From Ruminococcus_G sp963594675 (GTDB lineage Bacteria > Bacillota > Clostridia > Lachnospirales > Lachnospiraceae): a stretch of 52,933 bases of DNA. This document shows positions 24,671 to 33,159 of this stretch, piece after piece. Location: positions 1 to 52,933 of the forward strand of contig CAVBGA010000041.1 in NCBI GenBank assembly GCA_963594675.1, given 5' to 3'. Position 1 is the first letter of the stretch, and each line of letters begins with the position of its first letter. The position numbers and the translations under genes were made by a program. A model generated the notes under the pieces. That model saw only the letters and a list, made by a program, of their open reading frames with translations. It was not told the origin of the DNA and ran no database searches.

Positions 24671-25831
24671 ATGTACAATTTTAGATTTTCTGTACCTACA
24701 ACAATTTATTTCGGTCAGGGGCAGATTAAGAAACTGTCAAAGCTTGCTGAGAGCGGTTCTAAGGTTCTTTTAGTTTATGGCGGTGGAAGTATTAAGAAAA
24801 ATGGAATTTATGATGATGCAGTAAAGATTCTTACGGATGCAGGACTTAGCATCAGCGAACTTTCCGGAGTAGAGCCGAACCCTCGAATTGAGACTGTTCG
24901 TAAAGGTGCAGAGATTTGTAAGGATCAGGGAATTGATATGGTTCTTGCTATTGGTGGAGGAAGCACCATTGATGCAGCTAAGGTGATTGCTGCAGGTGCT
25001 AAGTATGAAGGAGATGCCTGGGATTTGGTGATCCACCCTAGAAATATTAAGGCGGCTTTGCCTATTTATTCTGTTCTTACCTTGGCAGCTACAGGTTCCG
25101 AGATGGATCAGTTTGCAGTTATTACAGATCTTAGCAAAAATGAGAAATGGGGTACAGCGGCAGCATGTCTGAAACCTACGATGTCTATTCTTGATCCTAC
25201 CTATACCTACTCTGTTTCAAAGAAACAGACGGCAGCAGGAACGGCAGATATGATGAGTCACACCTTTGAGAACTATTTTACCTTTGTAGAAGGTGCTGAG
25301 GTGCAGAAATATTTTGCAGAGGGTCTTTTAAAGGTTATGATCAAATATGGTCCTATTGCCTTGGAAGAGCCGGATAATTATGATGCCCGTGCCAATCTGA
25401 TGTGGGCAGCAAGCCATGCGATTAATGGCTTGGTTTCTGAGGGCAGCGCTCCTGCCTGGTGTATCCATCCCATGGAGCATGAATTGTCCGCCTTTTATGA
25501 CATTACCCATGGAGAGGGTCTTGCGATTCTGACACCGGTATGGATGGAGTATGTGTTGGATGAGAAGACGGCTCCTATTTTTGCCGCATATGGAAGAAAT
25601 GTTTGGGATATTCGAGAGGGCAGCGATATGGAGATTGCTAAAGCGGCCATTGAAAAGACAAAAGATTTCTTCTTTAATAAGATGGGGCTTCCGAAAACCT
25701 TGGCAGAAGTTGGCATCAATGAAACTAAAAATTTTGAAGTTATGGCTGAAAAAGCGGCAAAGGGAAGCCAGGGAAGCTTTGTTGAACTGACAAAAGAAGA
25801 TATTGTGAAAATCTTCCAGGCTGCTATGTAA
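24671..25831 (+). CDS. Iron-containing alcohol dehydrogenase (butanol dehydrogenase-like)
   Basis: 386 residues, NAD(P)H-dependent. Family blocks: FGQGQIKKL, the nucleotide site VLAIGGGSTIDAAKVIAAG, LAATGSEMDQFAVIT, and the metal ligands in TADMMSHTFENYF (Asp/His) and HPMEHELSAFYDITHGEGLA (two His). This fits the YqhD/BdhA group that reduces aldehydes to alcohols at the end of fermentation. It follows an AAAGGAGG site, with about 215 bp of leader/promoter region before it. No partner gene adjoins it. Confidence 0.93.
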   Translation: MYNFRFSVPTTIYFGQGQIKKLSKLAESGSKVLLVYGGGSIKKNGIYDDAVKILTDAGLSISELSGVEPNPRIETVRKGAEICKDQGIDMVLAIGGGSTIDAAKVIAAGAKYEGDAWDLVIHPRNIKAALPIYSVLTLAATGSEMDQFAVITDLSKNEKWGTAAACLKPTMSILDPTYTYSVSKKQTAAGTADMMSHTFENYFTFVEGAEVQKYFAEGLLKVMIKYGPIALEEPDNYDARANLMWAASHAINGLVSEGSAPAWCIHPMEHELSAFYDITHGEGLAILTPVWMEYVLDEKTAPIFAAYGRNVWDIREGSDMEIAKAAIEKTKDFFFNKMGLPKTLAEVGINETKNFEVMAEKAAKGSQGSFVELTKEDIVKIFQAAM

Positions 25832-25949
25832 AACTCTTGAAAGAAAACCTGGGGATATTGACAGATGATTTTTACGGGGCTAATATGTCTTTAAAAAGTT
25901 TTTTTGAGTCTCGGTGCTAGTTAGGGCAGTGAAGACAGGGGAGAAAATT

Positions 25950-27170
25950 ATGCGTAAATATGAGAAATCTGTCAAATTAAATAATGTTTGTTATGATATC
26001 CGTGGACCGGTTATGGACGAAGCTAATCGTATGACAGCGGCAGGAGACAAGATTCTGAAGCTGAATATTGGTAATCCGGCACCTTTTGGTTTTCGAGCCC
26101 CCCAGGAGCTGATTGAGATCATGAAGGACCAGTTGACGGATGTAGAAGGCTATTCTGACTCCCATGGTTTGGTTCAAGCCCGCGCTGCCATTAAGGAGTA
26201 CGACAAGAAAAAAAATATCTATGTAGAATATGAAGACGATATTTATACAGGAAATGGTGTCAGCGAGCTGATTACCATGTCCATGCAGGGGTTATTGGAT
26301 TATGGGGACGAGATTTTGGTTCCCTCACCAGATTATCCTTTGTGGACGGCATCGGTTACTCTGGCAGGCGGTACAGCAGTTCATTATATTTGTGATGAAT
26401 CCGCTGGCTGGTATCCTGATGTAAAGGATATTGAAAGTAAGATTACCCCAAGAACCAAGGGTATCGTTTTGATTAATCCCAATAATCCTACAGGAGCTTT
26501 GTATCCAGAATCTTTGCTGCGGGAGATTGTGGCGGTAGCAGAACGCAATGATCTGATTATCTTTGCAGATGAGATTTATGATCGTCTGGTTTTTGATGGA
26601 AAGAAGCATATTTCTGTGGCAAGCCTTACAGACCAGGTGCTTTGTATTACCTTTAATGGTCTGTCCAAATCCCACTTGATTGCAGGATATCGTGTGGGAT
26701 GGATGTCCATTTCTGGCAATAAAAAGGATGCCAAGGGATATTTGGAAGGAATCAATCTTTTGTCCAATATGCGACTTTGCTCTAATGTGCCTGCCCAGTC
26801 TTTGATTGCTCCGGCTCTTAAGATGAATGAGGAGACAGATGCCATGCTTCAGCCGGGAGGCAGGGTATATGAGCAGAGAGAGTATATTGCCAAGGCCATT
26901 GAAGGAATTCCAGGATTAAGTGTAGTGAAGCCTGAGGCTGCATTCTACTGTTTCCCGAGAATCGATATAGATAAGTTCCATATTCATGATGATGAGAAAT
27001 TTGTCTTGGATCTCTTGCGTAAAAAGAAAATCCTGATGACCCACGGTGGTGGCTTCCACTGGGAGAAACCGGATCATTTTCGTATTGTTTATCTTCCAGA
27101 GATTTCCGTACTTCAGGAAGCTATGGAGAATGTTGCCGATTTCCTTGTGGATTACCGACAGAATGATTGA
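25950..27170 (+). CDS. Alanine-type aminotransferase (AlaA/class I, PLP-dependent)
   Basis: 406 residues, matching AlaA length. It starts MRKYEKSVKLNNVCYDIRGP, the AlaA-type N-terminus, followed by LKLNIGNPAPFGF. PLP-site blocks: PDYPLWTASV, NPNNPTGALY, DEIYDRLVFDG and the Schiff-base lysine in FNGLSKSHLIAGYRVGW; the late arginine lies in HFRIVYLPE. It probably interconverts pyruvate and alanine with glutamate/2-oxoglutarate. A frame of 12 codons upstream exists, but the ATG at 25950 follows GGGGAG by 6 nt. Single gene with a terminator. Confidence 0.93.
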   Translation: MRKYEKSVKLNNVCYDIRGPVMDEANRMTAAGDKILKLNIGNPAPFGFRAPQELIEIMKDQLTDVEGYSDSHGLVQARAAIKEYDKKKNIYVEYEDDIYTGNGVSELITMSMQGLLDYGDEILVPSPDYPLWTASVTLAGGTAVHYICDESAGWYPDVKDIESKITPRTKGIVLINPNNPTGALYPESLLREIVAVAERNDLIIFADEIYDRLVFDGKKHISVASLTDQVLCITFNGLSKSHLIAGYRVGWMSISGNKKDAKGYLEGINLLSNMRLCSNVPAQSLIAPALKMNEETDAMLQPGGRVYEQREYIAKAIEGIPGLSVVKPEAAFYCFPRIDIDKFHIHDDEKFVLDLLRKKKILMTHGGGFHWEKPDHFRIVYLPEISVLQEAMENVADFLVDYRQND

Positions 27171-27180
27171 TAGGAAAAAG

Positions 27181-27210
27181 AGAACCTGTCCCTGTGGGCA
27201 GGTTCTTTTA
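27181..27210 (+). terminator. Terminator of the aminotransferase gene
   Basis: An 11-bp stem with one G-T pair and a 4-nt loop, then TTTT. Confidence 0.8.
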
Positions 27211-27246
27211 AGTTGATAGAGTGTATTTTGCTAGGTGGAGGAAAGC

Positions 27247-28140
27247 ATGGCTGTAAATTATTGTTTGGTTAGCTATAAGGAGCAAGAGGGAATTGAGATT
27301 ACAGGCACGGAGTCGGGTAATTCTTGCCTATATATTCCGGATCAGATAGATGGCTTACCGGTACTTGCCGTCGCTGCACATGCTTTTAGTAAGAAGACCG
27401 ATCTTGAAGAGATTTATTTGCCTCCTACAATAAAAAAGATAGGAGCTTTTGCTTTTTATGATTGTCAAAGTCTTAAAAAAATCAGTCTTTATGATGAAAT
27501 AGAGGATTATTACGATGGAGCAATTCGCAGATGTAAAAATATCAGAGAGATAGATCTTACTCTGTTGTCCGGCAACTACCGGATTATGAAGGAAATGCTT
27601 CAGGATAATGATCGCAAGTTGCGTTTTTGCCTGCATGAAGGGGAAAAAAGCTGGAATTTAACATTTCCCTCTTACTACAATGAAGACAGGGAGGATACCA
27701 GAGCCAGGGTAATCCATTCCCGCATTGTAGGGGCTGGCTATAGTTATCGGGAATGTGTCAGCAGGACGGGAATTGGCTATCGGCAGTATGATCAGCTTTT
27801 CTATAAGGCGGTTATTGAGAGTAAAACGACAGCGGCCCAAATTGCCTTGGATCGCCTATCTTCCCAGAGACAGCTACAGGAGGAAGAAATCCGGCGATAT
27901 CAGGACTATTTGAGGGAAGAAGCAGGAGAAATTATAAGATGGCTCTTACAGGAAAATAATCGGAAGGCTTTGGCCTATATGTTAACTTTAGACGGAATTT
28001 CTCAAGAAGCCTTGTCGGATAATATCGACTATGCGTCGGAACATCAGCAAACAGAACTTTGCAGTATGCTTATGGAGACCTACCATAGAGATTTTGGCGG
28101 TAAAACGCAGATGGAGACTTTCTCCCTGGAGGATTTCTGA
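27247..28140 (+). CDS. BspA-type leucine-rich-repeat protein of a VWA/MoxR operon
   Basis: 297 residues, no signal peptide, so probably cytoplasmic. Residues 15-110 carry about four BspA/LRR_5-type repeats (SCLYIPDQIDGLPVLAVAAHAF, LEEIYLPPTIKKIGAFAFYDC, LKKISLYDEIEDYYDGAIRRC). The rest is helical with a coiled-coil-like stretch (SSQRQLQEEEIRRYQDYLREE) and a possible ankyrin-like pair near the end. A GTG is in frame upstream; ATG 27247 is preferred after GGAGGAA. The stop overlaps the next start (TGATG), so it is coupled to the VWA gene. It could be the substrate adaptor of the complex (inferred). Confidence 0.8.
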   Translation: MAVNYCLVSYKEQEGIEITGTESGNSCLYIPDQIDGLPVLAVAAHAFSKKTDLEEIYLPPTIKKIGAFAFYDCQSLKKISLYDEIEDYYDGAIRRCKNIREIDLTLLSGNYRIMKEMLQDNDRKLRFCLHEGEKSWNLTFPSYYNEDREDTRARVIHSRIVGAGYSYRECVSRTGIGYRQYDQLFYKAVIESKTTAAQIALDRLSSQRQLQEEEIRRYQDYLREEAGEIIRWLLQENNRKALAYMLTLDGISQEALSDNIDYASEHQQTELCSMLMETYHRDFGGKTQMETFSLEDF

Positions 28141-29528
28141 TGAAAAGTGCAAGAGAAATGGAAAAACTGGGAATTCGCATTCTGGATACTGTGCGGACAG
28201 AGTTATATTTGTCCATGCATTTTTTGGGGACAGCTCTGCATAGTTTGAATTTTCGGATGAATCGTTCCACCTTGAAGCTAGGGACGGATGGCCTATCGAT
28301 ACATTTCAATGCCCATTATCTATTTGAAGTATATATGGAGCATCCCTACCTCTTGGATCGGGTGTATATGCACATTCTTATGCACTGTATTTTTCGGCAT
28401 ATGTTTTATGCTATGGAATTTGAAGATGCCCAGTTATGGGATTTATGTACAGATATTGCAGTGGAATCTGTGATTGACAGCATGGATGTGCCTGTTCTCC
28501 ATGTGACACCATCAGATGCTAGGGAGGCTTGCTACCAGCAGCTTCATGAGAAGATGCCATTTTTTACAGCCCAAAGACTCTATCGTCATTTCAGTCAGCA
28601 TCCTCTTTCTTTCCGGGAAAGGGAAAAATTGATGAGAGAATTTTCCAGAGATGATCATAGTTTTTGGGAAAGAATGGGGGATAGCAAATCAAATCCGCAG
28701 GAGCAGACGGAAGAAATACAGCCCCAGATGCTGCCGCCCCTTGCCATGCGGGCACGGGATATTAAGAAAGAAGAATGGGAGCGAAACGCAAAGCGGATTC
28801 AGACGGAGTTGGAAAGTTCGGGAAAGAATCGAACCAAGGAAAGAGGCATTCTAGAAAGAATTTTGTCTGCAAGTAATCGGGAAAAAACCGATTATCGGGA
28901 ATTCCTTAGAAAGTTTTCTGTCATCCGAGAGGAATCCAAGATTGATGTGGATTCTTTTGATTATGGTTTTTACCATTATGGAATGGAGCTGTATGGCAAT
29001 ATGCCATTGATTGAGGAAAATGAGTACAGGGAAACCAACAAAGTGGATGAATTGGTGATTGCTATTGACACCAGCGCTTCCTGCCAGAATCGATTGGTTC
29101 AGCAATTTCTCAATGAAACGGCGGGTATGCTCTTGGAGCAGGAGAATTTCTTCCACAAGGTTCATGTTCATATCATAGAATGTGATGAAAAAATCCAGAA
29201 GGACTTGGAAATAGAAGACCTGGAGGAAATGAAGCATTATGCCGAAGAATTTCAGGTAAGAGGTGGCGGAGGAACTGATTTTCGCCCAGTATTTCAGCAT
29301 GTAGAAGAATTGCAAAGAAGGGGAAAACTCCAGAGCCTTAAGGGACTCTTGTATTTTACAGATGGTTATGGCATCTATCCCCAGGAGCCCACCTCTTATG
29401 AGACAGCTTTTGTTATTCCTGATGAAGATGAAGAAATTGAAAGCAAAGTGCCGGATTGGGCTTTGAAATTGTGGATGCCAGTAGAAATTGAGAGCATGAA
29501 TGTGGATAAAAAGGAGAGCACAAGGTGA
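28140..29528 (+). CDS. DUF2201-type metallopeptidase-like/VWA protein
   Basis: 462 residues. The N-terminal half resembles the putative metallopeptidase domain found before VWA domains in this family, but where HExxH is expected the helix reads HILMHCIFRH (78-87), so the glutamate is missing and peptidase activity is doubtful. A charged linker (about 180-250) leads to a VWA-like domain with the metal-adhesion motif DTSAS (Asp310, Ser312, Ser314) and a later GGGGTDFRPVF. It is translationally coupled on both sides: its start overlaps the LRR stop, and its TGA lies inside the GTG of the AAA+ gene. VWA plus MoxR pairs act in protein assembly or cofactor insertion; the target is unknown. Confidence 0.85.
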   Translation: MKSAREMEKLGIRILDTVRTELYLSMHFLGTALHSLNFRMNRSTLKLGTDGLSIHFNAHYLFEVYMEHPYLLDRVYMHILMHCIFRHMFYAMEFEDAQLWDLCTDIAVESVIDSMDVPVLHVTPSDAREACYQQLHEKMPFFTAQRLYRHFSQHPLSFREREKLMREFSRDDHSFWERMGDSKSNPQEQTEEIQPQMLPPLAMRARDIKKEEWERNAKRIQTELESSGKNRTKERGILERILSASNREKTDYREFLRKFSVIREESKIDVDSFDYGFYHYGMELYGNMPLIEENEYRETNKVDELVIAIDTSASCQNRLVQQFLNETAGMLLEQENFFHKVHVHIIECDEKIQKDLEIEDLEEMKHYAEEFQVRGGGGTDFRPVFQHVEELQRRGKLQSLKGLLYFTDGYGIYPQEPTSYETAFVIPDEDEEIESKVPDWALKLWMPVEIESMNVDKKESTR

Positions 29529-31030
29529 ATATAAAAGAAGCAAAACAGGAAATCGCGGATGCAGTGGAAGCTTATTTACAAAAAGATGCTACAGGAGAAT
29601 ATGAAATTCCCATCGAAAAACAAAGACCTATTTTGCTTATGGGACCTCCAGGTATTGGCAAAACGGCAATTATGGAGCAGGTGGCTAAGGAGTGCGGCAT
29701 TAATCTGGTGTCCTATACGATTACCCATCACACCCGACAAAGTGCTATCGGTCTGCCTTTTATTTCCAAGGAAGAGTTTGGGGGAAAGGAATATTCTGTT
29801 ACGGAATATACCATGAGCGAGATTATTGCTGCAATTTATCAACAGATTCGTCGATCAGGAATTAAGGAGGGCATCCTTTTTCTGGACGAAATCAATTGCG
29901 TGTCAGAGACCTTATCTCCCACTATGCTGCAGTTCCTCCAATATAAGACGTTTGGAAGCCATCGGGTGCCGGAGGGCTTTGTTATCGTTACCGCAGGTAA
30001 TCCGCCTCAGTACAATAAATCTGTACGGGATCTGGATGTGGTAACCTTAGACCGCGTGCGCCGCATTGATGTGGAGGCGGACTTTGATTGCTGGAAGGAA
30101 TATGCTTATGATGCAGGAGTGGATGGCTCTATTCTTGCTTATCTGGAAATAAAAAGAGAAAACTTTTATTCGGTGAAAAATGATAGCAAGGGCAGAAAAT
30201 TTGTTACAGCCAGAGGATGGGAGGACCTTTCCCGTATTATCAAAGTACACAGAAAGCTAAGACGTCCTGTGACAGAAGGCTTGGTAAGTCAATATTTGCA
30301 AAACAAAGAAATCGCCAGAGACTTTAGTGATTATTATGAGTTGTATCATAAATATCGTCAGGTATACCGTATTCCGGATATTTTAGAGGGTAAGCTGCCC
30401 CAGGAGAGTGACCAGCTAAAGACAGCACCCTTTGACGAAAAACTAAGTCTGATTAGTTTGTTGATTGATCAATTGAATCAGGAATTTCGTTCCTATGGGG
30501 AAAATCTAGAAATTCAGAGAGAAATATTTACGGCAATAAAAAGAATCCGTGAGAAAATAAATGACAATCTACATTTTTCCGGAACTTTACCGGAAGCCAT
30601 AGACAAGGAAAAAGAGCATTTGCAAAAGGAATTGCTTCAGGCGAGAGAGGCGGAGCTTTTGACCCAGCAGCAGATTCGAGTGAAAAAGCTGGCAATTGCT
30701 TACCTAGAGGATTTGCAGCAGAAGGTCATCTTAGAGGATGGCGACTTTTCCTATGTGAAAAATTGTTTTTCAGATCGGGAACAGGAGAGACAGAAGCAGG
30801 TACAGGAAACGGGAGAACATTTGACTAATTCTTTTGCATTTCTGGAAAAAGTGTTTGGTGAAGGACAGGAAATGGTAATATTTCTGACGGAACTGTCCGC
30901 TGGAAGTCTCAGTCTGAGATATATTCGGGAATGTGGTAATGAAGCTTACTACAGATATAACAAACTATTGCTCTTAGAGGAAAGAAAGGAAGAATTGACC
31001 AGGTCCATCCAGGAGAGTCTTGCTTTGTAA
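29525..31030 (+). CDS. MoxR-type AAA+ ATPase
   Basis: 501 residues. AAA+ core in the first 300: Walker A GPPGIGKT (40-47), Walker B ILFLDEIN (Asp121, Glu122), sensor 1 VTAGNPP, arginine finger near LDRVRRIDVE. The C-terminal 200 residues are largely helical with coiled-coil character (DKEKEHLQKELLQAREAELL) and not a known domain to me. GTG start overlapping the VWA stop, with AAGGAG upstream. MoxR AAA+ proteins work with VWA partners as chaperones, so this gene and the preceding one almost certainly encode a complex. Confidence 0.88.
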   Translation: MNIKEAKQEIADAVEAYLQKDATGEYEIPIEKQRPILLMGPPGIGKTAIMEQVAKECGINLVSYTITHHTRQSAIGLPFISKEEFGGKEYSVTEYTMSEIIAAIYQQIRRSGIKEGILFLDEINCVSETLSPTMLQFLQYKTFGSHRVPEGFVIVTAGNPPQYNKSVRDLDVVTLDRVRRIDVEADFDCWKEYAYDAGVDGSILAYLEIKRENFYSVKNDSKGRKFVTARGWEDLSRIIKVHRKLRRPVTEGLVSQYLQNKEIARDFSDYYELYHKYRQVYRIPDILEGKLPQESDQLKTAPFDEKLSLISLLIDQLNQEFRSYGENLEIQREIFTAIKRIREKINDNLHFSGTLPEAIDKEKEHLQKELLQAREAELLTQQQIRVKKLAIAYLEDLQQKVILEDGDFSYVKNCFSDREQERQKQVQETGEHLTNSFAFLEKVFGEGQEMVIFLTELSAGSLSLRYIRECGNEAYYRYNKLLLLEERKEELTRSIQESLAL

Positions 31031-31092
31031 AGAAATCTTTGTTTTGACAATGAGGCTTAGGAAAGATGAAAAAGACGGGAAAGGAATAGAAA

Positions 31093-31455
31093 ATGAGTGT
31101 ATACAAAAAAATAAATGAAGATTCAGCCATCAATGCAGTAGCCAATCGCTTCAATGCATATGATGCGGAAATTACCTTGGAAAATGAAGAAGGAAAAAGA
31201 TGCTATCTTCATATGAGTGAAGTGTTTGATACAGAATATACCATATCTGAGGAGAGTCTTATGGAGGCAATTAAGAGCCGGCCCTCCACAGATATGTTAA
31301 ATGAATTGTTCCCTATTTATCTGGCCAGTAAAGATTCCATTCCTCTTCTTGAACTTTATAAAGTGAGAGAAGAGATGGGGGAAAACGAATTTTCCCCCTA
31401 TTTTGATCGTCTGGAAGAAATGATTCAGGAATTAAAGGACTATGTAGAAAATTAA
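31093..31455 (+). CDS. Small acidic protein at the end of the VWA/MoxR operon
   Basis: 120 residues, acidic, no membrane segment; I recognise no family. It has strand-like N-terminal text (NAYDAEITLENEEGKRCYLHM) and helices to the end (FDRLEEMIQELKDYVEN). It begins 62 bp after the MoxR stop with an AAAGGAATAG site and no terminator between, so it is probably the fourth gene of the operon. Its stop codon overlaps the stop codon of the convergent aminopeptidase. Confidence 0.75.
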   Translation: MSVYKKINEDSAINAVANRFNAYDAEITLENEEGKRCYLHMSEVFDTEYTISEESLMEAIKSRPSTDMLNELFPIYLASKDSIPLLELYKVREEMGENEFSPYFDRLEEMIQELKDYVEN

Positions 31456-32864
31456 TTCATACCTTCGAAGGTAAGAAAGGCTTTATAGGCTCTGTAGGTT
31501 TCAAAAACGTCTGCTTTGCTGGAAATCTCCATAGGAGCATGCATGCAAAGCAGGGCGATACCACAGTCGATAACCTCCATGCCGTAATTTCCCATAATAT
31601 AAGCGATGGTTCCGCCGCCACCGGCATCTACCTTGCCTAGTTCTGCTGTCTGGAATTGGACATTGTGATCTCCCAGCACCCGGCGAATGGCGGCCAGATA
31701 TTCTGCATTGGCGTCATTGGAGCCGGACTTACCTCTGGATCCTGTGTATTTGTTAAAGACAGGACCTTTGCCCAGAAATGCAGCATTTTTTTTGTCAAAT
31801 ACATCTCCATACAGAGGGTCATAACCGGCACTGACATCGGAAGAAAGCATGGTAGAATGTGCGATGCATCTTCTAAGGGCAAGATCAGAGCTGTGTCCGC
31901 AAAGGTGCAGAAGCTCTGCAGTGGCATTCTCAAAGAAACGAGAGTGCATTCCGCTAGCCCCCACGCTGCCGATTTCTTCTTTATCTACCAAAAGACAGCA
32001 GGCGGTACGTTTTGGTGTCTCACACTCTAACATAGCAAATAAAGAGGTGAAGGCGCAGATACGGTCATCCTGTCCATAGCCTAGAATCATACTGCGGTCA
32101 AGTCCCATATCTTTTGCCTTGTTCGCAGGAACAATCTCCAGTTCGGCGGAGAGAAAGTCCTCTTCCTCCATGCCGTAATATTCTTCCAGGAGGCGGAGAA
32201 TATTGGCTTTTACCCTTTCTTTTTCTTTTTTCTTCTCATCTTCATTATCATCAGCAGCCAGACTGGCACTGCCAATGAGCAGGTCCAAATCTTCCCCCAT
32301 AATTAATTCCGGTGAGCTTCTTTTCATTTGCTTTTGGGCAAGATGAATGAGCAGATCGCTGATGCAAAAAACGGGATCCTCTTCTTTTTCACCGATGTTA
32401 ACGATGATCTTGCTGCCGTCTTTCTTCACAACCACGCCGTGCAAGGCCAGAGGAATCGTTACCCACTGGTATTTTTTGATTCCGCCATAATAGTGGCTGT
32501 CCAGATAGGCAAATCCCTGATTTTCATAGAGGGGATTTTGCTTAACATCCAGTCTGGGGGAGTCAATATGAGCACCAAGGATATTCATTCCTTCTTCAAG
32601 GTTATCCTCACCAATATGATAGAGGATTAAGGTTTTTTCATTATAAACTGCATATACTTTGTCTCCAGCTTTTAAAGAGCGATTCTCCTGAATTGCCTTC
32701 TTAAGGGATTGGTAGCCGGCTTCTTCTGCCATTTCAACAGAAATGCGAACACATTCCCGCTCCGTTTTTCCCTGATTCAAACAATCCTTATAACGTTCTG
32801 CCAGAAGATTCATATCACAGATTTGTTCTTTAGAATAATTTTCCCATAATGTTTTTGTTTCCAT
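31452..32864 (-). CDS. M18-family aminopeptidase
   Basis: 470 residues, cytosolic dizinc exopeptidase that removes N-terminal residues, preferably acidic or hydrophobic. Zinc/catalytic pieces: GAHIDSPRLDVKQNPLYE (His, Asp), LVDKEEIGSVGASGMHS (catalytic Glu), SSDVSAGYDP (Asp) and the final LLCMHAPMEISSKAD (His). LNSGDGG-like variants are absent, as in the bacterial Apm-type branch. TTG at 32885 would add seven codons; ATG 32864 follows AAAGGAA by about 7 nt and is preferred. No operon partner. Confidence 0.93.
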   Translation of the reverse strand: METKTLWENYSKEQICDMNLLAERYKDCLNQGKTERECVRISVEMAEEAGYQSLKKAIQENRSLKAGDKVYAVYNEKTLILYHIGEDNLEEGMNILGAHIDSPRLDVKQNPLYENQGFAYLDSHYYGGIKKYQWVTIPLALHGVVVKKDGSKIIVNIGEKEEDPVFCISDLLIHLAQKQMKRSSPELIMGEDLDLLIGSASLAADDNEDEKKKEKERVKANILRLLEEYYGMEEEDFLSAELEIVPANKAKDMGLDRSMILGYGQDDRICAFTSLFAMLECETPKRTACCLLVDKEEIGSVGASGMHSRFFENATAELLHLCGHSSDLALRRCIAHSTMLSSDVSAGYDPLYGDVFDKKNAAFLGKGPVFNKYTGSRGKSGSNDANAEYLAAIRRVLGDHNVQFQTAELGKVDAGGGGTIAYIMGNYGMEVIDCGIALLCMHAPMEISSKADVFETYRAYKAFLTFEGMN

Positions 32865-32885
32865 AGCAAATTCCTTTCTTTGCAA

Positions 32886-33159
32886 ATACTATGGCTATTT
32901 TAACGCGGATTTCCAGGTCTGTCATCATTTTTGAAAAAATTGTGTGCAGGAATCGAAAAATGGAAAATTGAGTAGAAAAATAGCTATTTTGCCTTAAAAT
33001 AGGCCTTTAGCGGACTTTGCGAAATTTTAAACGATAGAAGAAATGCAAAAAGTGAGCAGTTTTTTAAAATAAAAATTATTGATAAAATATTGACAAAAGC
33101 GAAAATAAGAATTACTATAATACCAGCAGATTCGAAACATCGTAAAGGAGAAGATTGAT
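32886..33159 (+). promoter_or_regulatory. 4hbD promoter region with Rex-like operator
   Basis: 274 bp, A+T-rich. -35 TTGACA (33090-33095), 17-bp spacer, -10 TACTAT (33113-33118; TATAAT follows at 33116). An 18-bp element TTGATAA-AATA-TTGACAA (33079-33096) covers the -35 and matches the clostridial Rex pattern TTGTTAA-N4-TTAACAA at 12 of 14 half-site positions. Confidence 0.6.

Noticed and set aside
28140..28500. Active zinc peptidase in the VWA protein
   Set aside because: The motif reads HILMH instead of HExxH, so the catalytic glutamate is absent.
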